Assembly: GCA_963837345.1 (NCBI GenBank)
Contig: CAWIMX010000001.1
Span: forward strand, 930,001-994,000
DNA: 64,000 nucleotides
Source of the DNA: CAWIMX01 sp963837345
Lineage (GTDB): Bacteria > Acidobacteriota > Vicinamibacteria > Vicinamibacterales > CAVVIG01
Direction of reading: 5' to 3'
Shown: piece after piece, positions 37,140 to 46,730 of the stretch
Layout of the letters: every line of letters begins with the position of its first letter
How positions within the stretch are numbered: the first letter of the stretch is position 1
Notes under the pieces: model-generated
What the model was told of the DNA's origin: nothing
What the model saw: only the letters and a program-made list of their open reading frames with translations
Databases searched by the model: none
Translations under genes and position numbers: made by a program

Positions 37140-39797
37140 CTATTCGTGACGCAAGGCCGTCATGGGATCGACGCGTGATGCGCGCGCGGCCGGGACGCAC
37201 GCGGCGGCCACGGCGGCCGCACCAAGAACCAGGATGGCTCCCGCCAGCGTCGGCACATCGGTGGACTCGAGGCCGAACAGCATGGACTGCACCCAGCGCG
37301 ACGCGGCCCATGCGGTCGGCACGCCGACGGCCAGGCCGATCAGCACGAGCCGCGCGGCGCCGCCCAGAACGCCGGCGACAACGCGCGCCGACGTCGCGCC
37401 GAGCGCAATCCGGAGGCCGAACTCCCGCGTACGCCGCGCAACGGTATACGCGAGCAGCCCGTACAACCCCACGCACACCAGCGCAAGCGCGAGGCCGCCG
37501 AACGCGCCGCTGAGTCTCGCCATCAGGCGCTCCTGGACCATCACATCGTCCACCTGGTCGGCGAGCAGCCGAACGTCGACCGTGGTGTCCGGCATCTCGG
37601 GCTGGATGAGCTGGCGCAGGCGGGTCGCGAGCGGCGGGAGCGCTCCGGCGGCACGGACTTCGAGCGTCGTGGGGAAATTGCCGGTGAGCTGACGATAGGA
37701 CACGTAGACGGTGGCGGGCGCCGCACGCCGCAGATCTCTTGCGAGCGTGTCGCGTGCGAGGCCGACGATCTCCAGCTCGCGCGATTCACCGCGGACGCGC
37801 GCCGCCAGATACTGGCCGATCGGCTGCGTTCCCGGAAAGTGGCGGCGCGCGAAGGTCTCGTTCACGACGGCGACCGGCGTGGAGCCACGGCCGTCGGCGT
37901 CGGACAGCGGCCGGCCGGACAGGATGTCGATGCCCATCGTCTCGAAGAAGCCATCACCGGCGCCGACAAAGAAGGCCGTGTCGCCATCCGGCAGCGGCTG
38001 ACCGCGAGGCACCGCGACGTCGCTCCAGACCGAGCCGCTGAGCGGCGTGTGTGTGGACAGGCTGGCCGACGCGACGCCCGGAAGACGCCGCACGCGGTCC
38101 ACGAGATCGAGCGGCACCGCCGTGCGGCGCGCCTGCATGTCGACGAGCAGCACGCCGCGGCGATCGAAGCCGGGATCGAGGGTTCGGAGGTTGACCAGCG
38201 TCCGGATGAAGAGGCCGGCGCCGATCAGCAGCACGATCGAGAGCGCGACCTGCAGGCTGACCAGCGACGAGAGGAGGCGCGAGCGTCCGCCGATCGTGCG
38301 GCCGCCGTCCTGGATAAACGCGGCGGGTGCGACCGCCGAGGCGCGAAGCGCCGGCGCCAGACCGCAGAGCAGGACCGTCGCCATGGCCACGGCGCCCGTG
38401 AACGTGAGGACCCGCCAGTTCGGCGCGAGATCCACCGCGACGGCGAACCGCGTGGTCGAGACGCTCGCGACGAGCACGCGACCCGAGATCCACGCGAGCA
38501 CCGTGCCGGCGCACGCGCCCGCGAACGCCAGCAGCGCACCTTCGATCAGAAGCTGGCGCATCACGCGTCGGCGGCTGGCGCCAATGGCCAGTCTGATGGC
38601 GAATTCGCGGCTTCTGGTCGCCGCGCGGGCAAGCAGGAGACTGGCGACATTCGCGCACGCGATCAACAACACCGCGCCGACGACCGCCATCAGGACGAGT
38701 AGCGGCTGCCGAAACATGGCGCGCAGCGTCGTCCAGCCGGTGCCGCCGGGTGCGAGTTCGAACGTGGCGTGGGCCATTGCCTGCAGCCTGGACTCAGGCC
38801 ACGGCGCGGCACTTCCGAGTTTGGTCACGTTCGATCCGCTCGGCGAACTCGCGTCCCAGATCCGCGGCCAAGCGGCGGTGAGGCGCGCCGCGGCTGCCTC
38901 TGGCGACAGGCGCCGAGCCGGGCGGGCCAGGACGCGCAGCCAGAAGTTCCCGGGGTTCACGAGCGGCGCCGCTTCCGGGCTGAGCCGCGGAATGGCTGCC
39001 ACCGGCACGGTGACGTCCGCGATGGATCCGACATTCGCACCGGTGAATCCTCGCGGGCTGACGCCAACGATGGTCACGGGGAGGCCATTGAGCCGCAGCG
39101 CCTGCCCGACGACGGCAGGATCGCGGTGATATTGCCGCTCCCAATAGCCGTCGCTGATCACAGCCGCCAGCGGCCCACCGGGCTCATCGTCCGTGGCATC
39201 CAACAGACGGCCGGCCTCCGGTGTCAGTTCGAGCGTCTGGAAATACCCGCCGGTCACAACGGCGCCCGGGACGCTCTGGATCGAGCCGCTGTCGCCGGCG
39301 TTGAAGTCGAATCCGCTGAAACCCGCAACGCCGTCGAAGATCTCGTGCTCGTCGGCCAGGGCGCGGACGATGGGATACGAGAAGCTCTCGCCAGCCGGGC
39401 CGGCGGGATCCGAGTCCGGCGCGCGCATCTGCAGGAGCACCAGTTGCTGCGGATTCGGCACGGGCAACCAGCGCAGCATCAGGGCGTCGATCAGCGTGAA
39501 GATCGCGGTATTGGCACCGATGCCCAGGGCGAGCGTGATCACGACCGTCGCGGTGAATCCCGGGTTGCGCCCGAACGTCCGCAGCGCATACCGGATGTCG
39601 CGGCCAGCCTCGTCGATCCAGGGCAGTGCACGTTGATCGCGGAGCGCGTCCATCGCGTGCGTCGTGCCGGCGGTCGGCCGGCCCTCCGCACGCGCCAGTT
39701 CTGCATGCAGCCGCAATTCCTCCTGCAGATCGGCATCAGCCCGGCCATGGCCGAACACGCCCAGCATTCGACGCATCCACTCGCGCAGCGCGCTCAT
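37140..39797 (-). CDS. ADOP-type permease, tandem copy 2
   Basis: 885 residues. N-terminal GHGRADADLQEELRLHAELA, first membrane helix FTATVVITLALGIGANTAIF, periplasmic core with AAVISDGYWERQYHRDPAVV, three helices about 370-490, second unit, ending VDPMTALRHE. It directly follows the PadR gene (gap 13 bases) and precedes the other tandem permease by 11 bases. Typical ADOP length and layout; no nucleotide-binding domain. Confidence 0.92.
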   Translation of the reverse strand: MSALREWMRRMLGVFGHGRADADLQEELRLHAELARAEGRPTAGTTHAMDALRDQRALPWIDEAGRDIRYALRTFGRNPGFTATVVITLALGIGANTAIFTLIDALMLRWLPVPNPQQLVLLQMRAPDSDPAGPAGESFSYPIVRALADEHEIFDGVAGFSGFDFNAGDSGSIQSVPGAVVTGGYFQTLELTPEAGRLLDATDDEPGGPLAAVISDGYWERQYHRDPAVVGQALRLNGLPVTIVGVSPRGFTGANVGSIADVTVPVAAIPRLSPEAAPLVNPGNFWLRVLARPARRLSPEAAAARLTAAWPRIWDASSPSGSNVTKLGSAAPWPESRLQAMAHATFELAPGGTGWTTLRAMFRQPLLVLMAVVGAVLLIACANVASLLLARAATRSREFAIRLAIGASRRRVMRQLLIEGALLAFAGACAGTVLAWISGRVLVASVSTTRFAVAVDLAPNWRVLTFTGAVAMATVLLCGLAPALRASAVAPAAFIQDGGRTIGGRSRLLSSLVSLQVALSIVLLIGAGLFIRTLVNLRTLDPGFDRRGVLLVDMQARRTAVPLDLVDRVRRLPGVASASLSTHTPLSGSVWSDVAVPRGQPLPDGDTAFFVGAGDGFFETMGIDILSGRPLSDADGRGSTPVAVVNETFARRHFPGTQPIGQYLAARVRGESRELEIVGLARDTLARDLRRAAPATVYVSYRQLTGNFPTTLEVRAAGALPPLATRLRQLIQPEMPDTTVDVRLLADQVDDVMVQERLMARLSGAFGGLALALVCVGLYGLLAYTVARRTREFGLRIALGATSARVVAGVLGGAARLVLIGLAVGVPTAWAASRWVQSMLFGLESTDVPTLAGAILVLGAAAVAAACVPAARASRVDPMTALRHE

Positions 39798-39810
39798 TGA
39801 GGGCCTCCCA

Positions 39811-40158
39811 TCAGCCCTGTTCGTTGATCAACGCGCCGATGATCGAGACCATCCGGCTCCATTCCGTCTTCTCCGCCGCGAGCTGCTTCTTCCCGGCCGG
39901 GGTGATGCGGTAGAAGCGGGCCCGGCGGTTCTTGTCGGTCACGCCCCATTCGCCCCGAACGAAGCCCCGCTGCTCGAGCCGCATCAAGCCCGGATAGAGC
40001 GTGCCCATGTTCAGCTGAATCGATCCCGAGGAGACCTGTTCGAGGCGCCCGGCGATCGTGTAGCCGTGAGACGGACCAAGGCTGGCCAGCGTCTGCAGGA
40101 TCATCAGGTCGAGCGTGCCCTGCATCACATCGGCTTTCGTGGGTTCCTTATTGGCCAT
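39811..40158 (-). CDS. PadR-family transcriptional regulator heading the tandem permease operon
   Basis: 115 residues. DVMQGTLDLMILQTLASLG, HGYTIAGRLEQVS, GTLYPGLMRLEQRGFVRGEW and a basic wing (DKNRRARFYRITPAG) give the PadR winged helix with a C-terminal dimerisation helix. The predicted transcription start falls within a few bases of the ATG, so the message may be leaderless. The dyad across the -35 should allow autoregulation of the three-gene operon. Confidence 0.93.
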   Translation of the reverse strand: MANKEPTKADVMQGTLDLMILQTLASLGPSHGYTIAGRLEQVSSGSIQLNMGTLYPGLMRLEQRGFVRGEWGVTDKNRRARFYRITPAGKKQLAAEKTEWSRMVSIIGALINEQG

Positions 40159-40166
40159 GCCAATGG

Positions 40167-40199
40167 AGTCTAGCCGACGACTATTTGTATGTCAAATAG
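40167..40199 (-). promoter_or_regulatory. PadR-operon promoter with operator dyad
   Basis: Minus strand: -35 TTGACA (40195 to 40190), 17-base spacer, -10 TAGACT (40172 to 40167). The palindrome CTATTTG-TATGT-CAAATAG (40181-40199) covers the -35. The start ATG at 40158 lies about 9 bases past the -10. Confidence 0.7.
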
Positions 40200-40353
40200 A
40201 ATGAACCGCCGGTGGCGGCTACTGTGAAAGAGACTCAAGCTGACAAGGCGGTTTCGGCATGCAATGCTGAGGCATGCCGAAGCCGCTCAAGAAGAGACGG
40301 AAGGTGGTCCGTTCCGAACTTATGCGGTGTCTAACGCAGGAGTGGAGGTGCGA

Positions 40354-40569
40354 ATGCGTGTCAACGGCTGGCTACGGCTCTGGCTATTCGCGTCGATTCT
40401 TTGGGCGGTTGTGATCCTGGCCCTTTCAGGAATTCTTCGGTCCGACGGCCCGACCACCACTGAGACCATGTTCGTGGTGCGGCTGTGGATCATGCCGGTC
40501 GTAGCGGTCTATGGGGTCGGCTTCGGTCTCGCTTGGGTCCGCCGCGGATTTCACGTCGAGTCACAGTAG
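40354..40569 (+). CDS. Small two-helix membrane protein
   Basis: 71 residues from ATG at 40354 with GGAGGTG nine bases upstream. Two hydrophobic segments: LWLFASILWAVVILALSGIL and IMPVVAVYGVGFGLAWV. Between them is a short polar loop. No family recognised. It lies alone between the two PadR operons; the ribosome site is the main support. Confidence 0.6.
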   Translation: MRVNGWLRLWLFASILWAVVILALSGILRSDGPTTTETMFVVRLWIMPVVAVYGVGFGLAWVRRGFHVESQ

Positions 40570-40616
40570 CCCACCGCCGAACCGCCCGACCTGCAACGCG
40601 GCACCTCCGGCCGTGG

Positions 40617-40641
40617 TATAGTCCCATAAATCATTTATGGG
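40617..40641 (+). promoter_or_regulatory. Extended -10 promoter and operator overlapping a PadR start codon
   Basis: Extended -10 TGG-TATAGT (40614-40622) is followed at once by a perfect 19-base palindrome CCCATAAATCATTTATGGG (40623-40641), which contains the start ATG (40637). A very short or absent leader is implied. Confidence 0.7.
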
Positions 40642-40966
40642 TCAACCCGGCGATCTCATCCCCGGCACGCTCGAGGTCCTGATCCTCGCGTCGCTCGGCG
40701 CCCGACGGCTTCACGGCTACGACATCGTGAACGCGATCCAGTCGCGGTCGTCCGACATCCTCCGCGTCGAGGAAGGCGCGCTCTATCCCGCGCTCCATCG
40801 CCTCGAGCTGCGCGGTTGGGTCACGTCCGAATGGGGCGCTTCGGACAACAATCGGCGAGCCAAGTACTACCGGGTGACGGCCTCCGGACGCCGCGCCGTG
40901 TCAGCCGAACGATCGCGCTGGACGCGCATGTTCGCGGCGACTGCGCGGGCGTTCGGCACCCCCTGA
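40637..40966 (+). CDS. PadR-family transcriptional regulator
   Basis: 109 residues. DLIPGTLEVLILASLGARRL, HGYDIVNAIQSRS, LRVEEGALYPALHRLELRGW and DNNRRAKYYRVTASGRR define the PadR winged helix. It is closest in wording to the 31537 PadR (RVEEGxLYPALHR). Its start codon sits inside the palindrome, suggesting tight self-repression. It precedes its permease by three bases. Confidence 0.94.
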   Translation: MGQPGDLIPGTLEVLILASLGARRLHGYDIVNAIQSRSSDILRVEEGALYPALHRLELRGWVTSEWGASDNNRRAKYYRVTASGRRAVSAERSRWTRMFAATARAFGTP

Positions 40967-40969
40967 GTC

Positions 40970-43723
40970 ATGAGCGCCAGGCTGACAGGCTGGTGGCTGC
41001 GCGTCAGGGCCTGCCTGCGGCCGCGGCGGCTCGATCAGGACCTCGACGACGAGCTCCGATTCCACCTGGACATGCGCGAACGCGAGTTCCGCGACGGTGG
41101 CCTGAGCCCAGACGATGCGCGGCGCCGAGCGGCGGCGCAATTCGGCCGCCTGTCAACGATCAGAGAGTCCACGCGCGACGTCTGGGTCACCCGGAGCCTC
41201 GACGGCCTGGCTCAGGACCTGCGGTACGCGTTCCGGGCGCTCGGCAGGAGCCCGGGATTCACGTTCGCCGCCGTGGCCACGCTGGCCGTCGGCATCGGCG
41301 CCACCTCCTCGGTCTTCTCGCTCGCGAACGCCGTACTGCTGAAGCCGCTGCAGGCTCCCCACGCCGATCGGCTGGTTCGATTCCAGACGATCAGCAGCGG
41401 GCGCGCAAGCGCGGTCACGTCCGCCCAACAGTTCGACTATTGGCACAGTCAGTTGCAGATGTTCGAGGACGTCGCCGCACACCGGCTCGAGTTCGCCAAT
41501 CTCACCGGCGGAGCGAGTCCAGAGCACGTGCCGGTCGGCCGGGTTTCGGCGGCCTTCTTTCGACTTTTTGGCCTGCCCCTCGTCGCGGGACGGCCGTTCA
41601 CGCTCGACGAAGATAGTCCGGGCGGCCGACCGGTGGCAGTCCTCAGTCACGCACTCTGGACCCGGCGGTACGGACAATCGCGTGCGGTCCTCGGACAGTC
41701 GATCGCCCTGGGCGGCGTTCCGCACACCATCGTCGGCATCCTCGCCGCCGGGTTCGACAGCGAACAATTCGATGTGCCGCCCGATGTCTGGGTGCCGCTT
41801 CAATATGATCTGAGCCGCATCGACGCCGGCGATCTCTGCATCGTCACCGGGCGCCTGAAGCCCGGCGTCACGGTCGATGCCGCCAACGCGTCCCTGCGTG
41901 CCGCCGACCATGCGTTCCCGGAATATCGCGCTCGCCTGACCGCGCAGTCCGCAGCGGGCGAGCCGCCGACGTCGGACGTGCGACCGCTTTTCGAGGTCAT
42001 GGTCGGCGACATGCGCGCCTCCCTGGAAGTGCTCGGGTTGGCCGTGGCGCTGGTGCTGCTGATCGCGTGTGCCAACGTCGCCACGCTGCTGCTGGCCCGC
42101 GCCTCGAGGCGCTCGCGCGAGCTGGCCATCCGGACCGCGCTCGGCGCGAGCCGCCCACGCCTGGTTCGCCAGCTCCTCTGTGAGGCCGTGGTCCTTGCCC
42201 TGCTCGGCGCCACGATCGGCGTGCTGCTCGGGACGACGACCATGCGTGCCGTACTGGCGCTGTTTCCCGCCGGTAATCCGATGCTGCTTGGCGCCAATGC
42301 GACGAACATCCCCAGAATCGGAAGTACCGCTGCTGTGTCCATTGACTGGCGCGTGCTGGCTTTTGCGCTGGTCGTTTCGGTGGCGGCGACGCTCGCGTTC
42401 GGCCTGTTGCCGGCCTTCCGCGGTTCCCGTGCGGATCTCACCCTGGCGCTCAAACACACGGCTTCGACTCTCGTGGGCGGGCCGCGGCGTTGGCGCACGC
42501 GGTCGGTGCTCGTGGGGGCCGAACTGGCAATTGCCGTCATGCTGCTCATCGGCGCCGCGCTGCTGATACGAACCTTTCGCGCGTACCTCGACGTCGACAC
42601 GGGATTTCGTCCGGAGCACGTCATCACGATGCGCATGGCCGTCGGCGGCACGACGTTCGACACCCGCGACGGGATCGATGCGCTCACGCGACGCGGTACG
42701 AGCGCGATTGAGGCGCTGCCCGGCATCGTGTCGGCGAGCACCGCCTGTTGCATGCCGCTCGAAACCGTGTGGCAACTGCCGTTCGTGATCCAGAGCCGCA
42801 AAGACGAGGGCCTCACGCGCTCCGGCGACCTGGCGTTCCACGGGTTCGGGGGATGGACCTTCGTCTCACCGGGCTACTTCGAGACGCTGGGCATTCCCGT
42901 GGTGCGCGGCCGCAGCTTCACCGCCGCTGATTCGGCCGGCTCGCCGGGTGTCGTGATCATCAACGAAGCGCTGGCGCGGCGGTTCTGGCCCGACGGCGAT
43001 CCGCTCACCGATCGGCTGTCGATCGGGCGCGGCATGCGTCCCGAGTACGATGCCGATCCCGTTCGGCAGATCGTCGGCATCGTGCGTGACGTCAGAACGC
43101 AGGGACTCGCGAGGCGACCGCGGCCGGAAATGTACGTACCGGTCGCGCAAGTGCCGGACGGCGTCACGGCTCTCAACGTGAGGCTCCTGCCGATCGTCTG
43201 GTTCGCGCGAACCGCCGGAGAGCCGTATGCCGCGAGCGGCGCCATCTCGCACGTACTGGAAGACACGAGCGGCCTGGCGGTTGCCCGCGTGCGTTCGATG
43301 AGCGAGGTGGTCTCGGAAGCCACAGGCCGGACCCGATTCGACATGGGGTTGATGACGCTGTTCGGTCTGTCGGCGCTGCTCCTGGCGGCGGTCGGCGTCT
43401 ATGGGTTGACAGCCTATTCCGTGGAGACGCGCAAGCACGAGATCGGGATCCGATTGGCGCTGGGCGCGGCGCCATCGAATGTGCGCAACATGCTGGTCGG
43501 TCACATGCTCGTCGTCGCCGTCACGGGCATTGGGACCGGCGCCGCCGGCGCGCTCGGTGCGAAGCGGCTGATGGAAGGGCTGCTCTTCGGCGTCTCGCCT
43601 CGGGATCCGTTCGTGTTCACCGCCGTGCCCCTGGTGCTGGCGGCCGTCGTGCTCGTCGCGGTCTGGATACCAGTGCGTCGCGCCACGCGCGTGGATCCTG
43701 TCGCGACGCTCCGGGCTGAGTAG
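40970..43723 (+). CDS. ADOP-type permease of the third PadR operon
   Basis: 917 residues. N-terminal RRLDQDLDDELRFHLDMRER and DGGLSPDDARRRAAAQFG helical region, then first membrane helix FTFAAVATLAVGIGATSSVF, periplasmic core, helices near 355-480, second unit from about 505, ending RVDPVATLRAE. Start ATG at 40970, three bases after the PadR stop; co-transcribed. Sequence features match the other ADOPs, with a second periplasmic domain close to that of the 7094-9568 protein (GIPVxxGRxFT). Confidence 0.92.
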   Translation: MSARLTGWWLRVRACLRPRRLDQDLDDELRFHLDMREREFRDGGLSPDDARRRAAAQFGRLSTIRESTRDVWVTRSLDGLAQDLRYAFRALGRSPGFTFAAVATLAVGIGATSSVFSLANAVLLKPLQAPHADRLVRFQTISSGRASAVTSAQQFDYWHSQLQMFEDVAAHRLEFANLTGGASPEHVPVGRVSAAFFRLFGLPLVAGRPFTLDEDSPGGRPVAVLSHALWTRRYGQSRAVLGQSIALGGVPHTIVGILAAGFDSEQFDVPPDVWVPLQYDLSRIDAGDLCIVTGRLKPGVTVDAANASLRAADHAFPEYRARLTAQSAAGEPPTSDVRPLFEVMVGDMRASLEVLGLAVALVLLIACANVATLLLARASRRSRELAIRTALGASRPRLVRQLLCEAVVLALLGATIGVLLGTTTMRAVLALFPAGNPMLLGANATNIPRIGSTAAVSIDWRVLAFALVVSVAATLAFGLLPAFRGSRADLTLALKHTASTLVGGPRRWRTRSVLVGAELAIAVMLLIGAALLIRTFRAYLDVDTGFRPEHVITMRMAVGGTTFDTRDGIDALTRRGTSAIEALPGIVSASTACCMPLETVWQLPFVIQSRKDEGLTRSGDLAFHGFGGWTFVSPGYFETLGIPVVRGRSFTAADSAGSPGVVIINEALARRFWPDGDPLTDRLSIGRGMRPEYDADPVRQIVGIVRDVRTQGLARRPRPEMYVPVAQVPDGVTALNVRLLPIVWFARTAGEPYAASGAISHVLEDTSGLAVARVRSMSEVVSEATGRTRFDMGLMTLFGLSALLLAAVGVYGLTAYSVETRKHEIGIRLALGAAPSNVRNMLVGHMLVVAVTGIGTGAAGALGAKRLMEGLLFGVSPRDPFVFTAVPLVLAAVVLVAVWIPVRRATRVDPVATLRAE

Positions 43724-43919
43724 CAGCGGAAGGCGTCCGGAAGGACGCATGTCGAAGCGAAGCTCGACGCGAGCCCCTCGGCACGCCATCCGACACGTGT
43801 CTCAGATACAGAGTCAGGACGCGGTCCGTTGTCGGCGGTCCCCTCGCGAATGCCCGTCCCGAGCGATTTGTGCGATTCGTGTGACACGCGCCTGGCCGGA
43901 CAGCGAACCCGGATAGCAT

Positions 43920-44324
43920 ATGCGGGATCCGCCGATGGCACGCTGCACCGCCGTCATCCCGGGCGCACTCGCCGACGCATGGCGATCCTGGAAACGCGCC
44001 AAGGGCGTGGCCTTGCTCGCCATCGTGGCTTTCGCCGTTGGGATCGGCGGCACCACTGCGCTGTTCACGGTGGTGACAGCGGTCATCTTCCGGCCGCTGC
44101 CGTATCCCGACGGCGATCGGTACGTCAGCCTGTACGGGGCGCGCGTGTCGGAGCCGGGCCAGTACATGGCCAGTTCGGTGGCCGACCTCACCGAATATGA
44201 ACAGCGCACCAGCAGCGTCGACCTGTTCGGCTGGTTCCGGCTCGGCAGCTACAAGCTGACCGCCACGGGCGACCCGCAGTATGTGCGAGGCGCCGAAGTG
44301 ACGCCGTCACTGTACAGGCGCTGA
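43920..44324 (+). pseudogene. Truncated ADOP permease (N-terminal fragment)
   Basis: 134 residues resembling the first sixth of an ADOP: a helix GVALLAIVAFAVGIGGTTAL and TAVIFRPLPYPDGDRYVSLY, then the start of the first periplasmic domain (FGWFRLGSYKLTATGDPQYV). It ends RGAEVTPSLYRR, where the family normally continues for some 650 residues. Truncation coincides with a scrap of integrase on the opposite strand. Probably non-functional. Confidence 0.8.
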
Positions 44325-44431
44325 GCCGGCTTTTCGGCCTGCACGGCCAGCGTGAACATCCGCTTCAACGTGATGGCATTGGTTGCGCCCTCGGCCCGCC
44401 GGGCCGCACTGTACTTCTTGACAGCTCGGTA
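44325..44431 (-). pseudogene. Tyrosine-recombinase (phage integrase) scrap
   Basis: A minus-strand frame reads YRAVKKYSAARRAEGATNA and ITLKRMFTLAVQAEKPAQ. It resembles the core-binding SAM-like domain of tyrosine integrases ('RRAEGATNATINRELAALKRMF.LAV'), with the middle few residues missing. Only about 36 codons remain. It marks the point where the sixth permease was truncated. Confidence 0.45.
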
Positions 44432-44472
44432 GCATTGCGTGCCGATGCGAGTCCTGAGATGATGCGCACCTG

Positions 44473-45792
44473 ATGGACACCTCCTACGACGTCGTTATCG
44501 TCGGAGGCCGGTGCGCCGGCGCGAGCCTCGCGATCTTCCTTGCCCGCCAGGGCGCCAGCGTCGCCATCGTCGAGGCCGATCGGCTCGGCACGGACCAGGT
44601 CGTCTCGACGCACACGATCCACCCGCCCGGCATGGACGTCCTCGACGACATCGGCGTCGGGAACGCGGTGAGGGACGGGGCGCCTCCCATGCGCGTGGCG
44701 CGCCTCGACGTGGGCAGCGTGTGGGCGCAGGTCCAGTTCCCCGAAGGGCGCCATGAGTGCTGCCCGCGCCGCTTTCGGCTTGATCGGTTGCTGCAGGACG
44801 CGGCGCTTGCGGCCGGTGTCGAGATCTTCCCGCTGACGAGGGTCGCGGCACTGCGCCGCGACGGCGATCGCGTCACGGGTGTCGAAGCGGTGTCGGACGG
44901 CCGCCCGCGCATCCTCGGCGCCGCGCTCGTCGTCGGCGCTGACGGCCGACACTCCACGGTCGCGCGTCTCGCCGGCGCCGACGAGTATCTCGGCTACGAC
45001 TGGCCGCGCGCGATGTACTGGGCGTACTGGCGACCGCCGGCCGTTTGGGAAAGCGACGAGTATCCCTTCGACATGCTGCTCCGCATGCCGGGTCACGAGC
45101 GCCACATCATCTTTCCAACCGACGATGGCGAGTTGCTGCTCGGCACTGTACCGGAAGCTGAAATCGCCCGATCGTGGCGCGGCAATCACCGGGCGAGGTA
45201 TCTCGACAACCTGCGTGCCGACCCGGTCTTTCGCCCGCTTATGGACGGCGGGACGATGACGAGCGACGTCGTCGGCACTCTGCATGAGCGCTTCTTCTAC
45301 CGTCGCGCTGCCGGACCAGGCTGGGCGCTCGTGGGCGACGCGGGCCATCACAAAGATCCACTGGTCGGCTGGGGCATTTCCGAGGCACTCATTCAGGCGC
45401 GTCAGCTCGCCGCCGCGATCGCCAAGGGAAGCGACGTCGCGCTTCAGCGCTACTGGCGGCGACGCGATGTCGACAGCTTGCCGCGCTACTTTCTCGGCCA
45501 GGAGCGCGGAGACGCCGGCGCGATCAATCCCGTGATGTCCGTCGTTGTGTCGCGCGCACGAACGGCACCCTGGCTGGCCGCGCAAATGATCCGCGAAATG
45601 GAATACGAGGTGAATCCCTACCAGCTGCTGCCCATGGGCGCAGTCGTGCGATGGGTCCTCGCTGCCGCGCTTCGGGGCCGGCCGGGACTCATCGGGGCGT
45701 TTCTCGCGCAGGGAAAGCGCATGACAGGCGTGCAGCGCCACCTGAAACAGGCCCGGGCGCGACTCAGGGACGTCGAGCACGGCCAGATGTAA
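44473..45792 (+). CDS. FAD-dependent monooxygenase-like oxidoreductase (geranylgeranyl-reductase/PHBH fold)
   Basis: 439 residues. N-terminal FAD-binding VVIVGGRCAGASLAIFLARQ (GxGxxG variant GGRCAG), then VVGADGRHSTVARL (GDxxH/DG motif) and the late WALVGDAGHHKDPLVGWGIS (GD motif that contacts FAD ribityl phosphate). This is the layout of class A flavoprotein monooxygenases and geranylgeranyl reductases. The RCAGA start is shared with many single-component oxidases of small aromatic substrates. Substrate unknown. It is followed, 11 bases later, by a frameshifted membrane-protein gene. Confidence 0.88.
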   Translation: MDTSYDVVIVGGRCAGASLAIFLARQGASVAIVEADRLGTDQVVSTHTIHPPGMDVLDDIGVGNAVRDGAPPMRVARLDVGSVWAQVQFPEGRHECCPRRFRLDRLLQDAALAAGVEIFPLTRVAALRRDGDRVTGVEAVSDGRPRILGAALVVGADGRHSTVARLAGADEYLGYDWPRAMYWAYWRPPAVWESDEYPFDMLLRMPGHERHIIFPTDDGELLLGTVPEAEIARSWRGNHRARYLDNLRADPVFRPLMDGGTMTSDVVGTLHERFFYRRAAGPGWALVGDAGHHKDPLVGWGISEALIQARQLAAAIAKGSDVALQRYWRRRDVDSLPRYFLGQERGDAGAINPVMSVVVSRARTAPWLAAQMIREMEYEVNPYQLLPMGAVVRWVLAAALRGRPGLIGAFLAQGKRMTGVQRHLKQARARLRDVEHGQM

Positions 45793-45803
45793 GCGGAGGC
45801 CAC

Positions 45804-46477
45804 CTGATCGCCTTTGCCCGAACGCTGTATCTGCGAGTGCTCTTCGACGTACCGCCGATGCCCATCTACCTGTCCGTACACGGCGCACTGCTCAGCGCGT
45901 GGTTCGTGCTCGTCGTGGCGCAGACGGCGCTGATTCGTCGTGGCCGGATGGTCACGCATCGGCGAGTCGGCGTCGCCGGTGCATGCTTGGGCGTGGCCAT
46001 CGTCGTGACGTTGCGGTCGCAGACCGCATCATCCATACCCCCACGGCGGTGGACATTCAGTTGAGCGTGTCGACCGGCTTCGGGCGCGACACGCCGTTGC
46101 TCGGCCTTGGCTCCACCGCGTTGTGGGGGAATCTCACGAGCCTCGTCATCTTCAGTGTGTTGCTTGGATCCGCCGTCTTGCTGCGCCGTCGCAGCGACGC
46201 GCATAAACGTCTCATGATATTCGCGTCGCTCAGTATCCTCCCGCCGGCCATCGCGCGCATCTCCCGATGGCCCGGCCTCGGCGGCGATCTCGGGCCCCTC
46301 GTGCCGCTCGTCATATTGCTGTTCCTGTCCGTGATGGTCGGTTTCGACCTCCACACGCGTCGGCGCGTGCACCGGGCAACGGTGGTCGGCGGGGGCTTGC
46401 TCGTGCTGGGAATCGTCACCGGCGGTGTGATGGCAAGGTCGGAGCTCGGCCTGTGGGTCTTGAGGCGGCTCGGTTAG
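45804..46477 (+). pseudogene. Polytopic membrane protein, one-base frameshift
   Basis: First frame: IAFARTLYLRVLFDVPPMPI, YLSVHGALLSAWFVLVVAQT, RRVGVAGACLGVAIVVTL. Second frame (from about 46015): STALWGNLTSLVIFSVLLGS, HKRLMIFASLSILPPAIARI, and three further helices. Joined, it is a six- to seven-helix protein of a family common next to oxidoreductases; I cannot name its function. GGAGG at 45795-45799 precedes a possible CTG start at 45804; ATG at 45859 is the alternative. Either a pseudogene or a sequencing error. Confidence 0.65.
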
Positions 46478-46730
46478 CAACTCGACGCGGATCAGCGATG
46501 ATGGGTCATCACACCCGGGATCCTGTATCTCGAACAGCCGGCCGACCACGAGCGTCGCAGGCACGCCGAGGATCACGCCGCCCGTGATGACCCAGGCTCC
46601 GGTCTCGAGCGTCTACCTGATCGCACGACCTGTAGCCCTGCAAGGGACACCCGGAGGGCTATGACGTTGCGCCTCGACCGCGGACATCGGCGTTCAGCGA
46701 TCGGTTGCCGACGTTCAGAAGCCACGTGAT

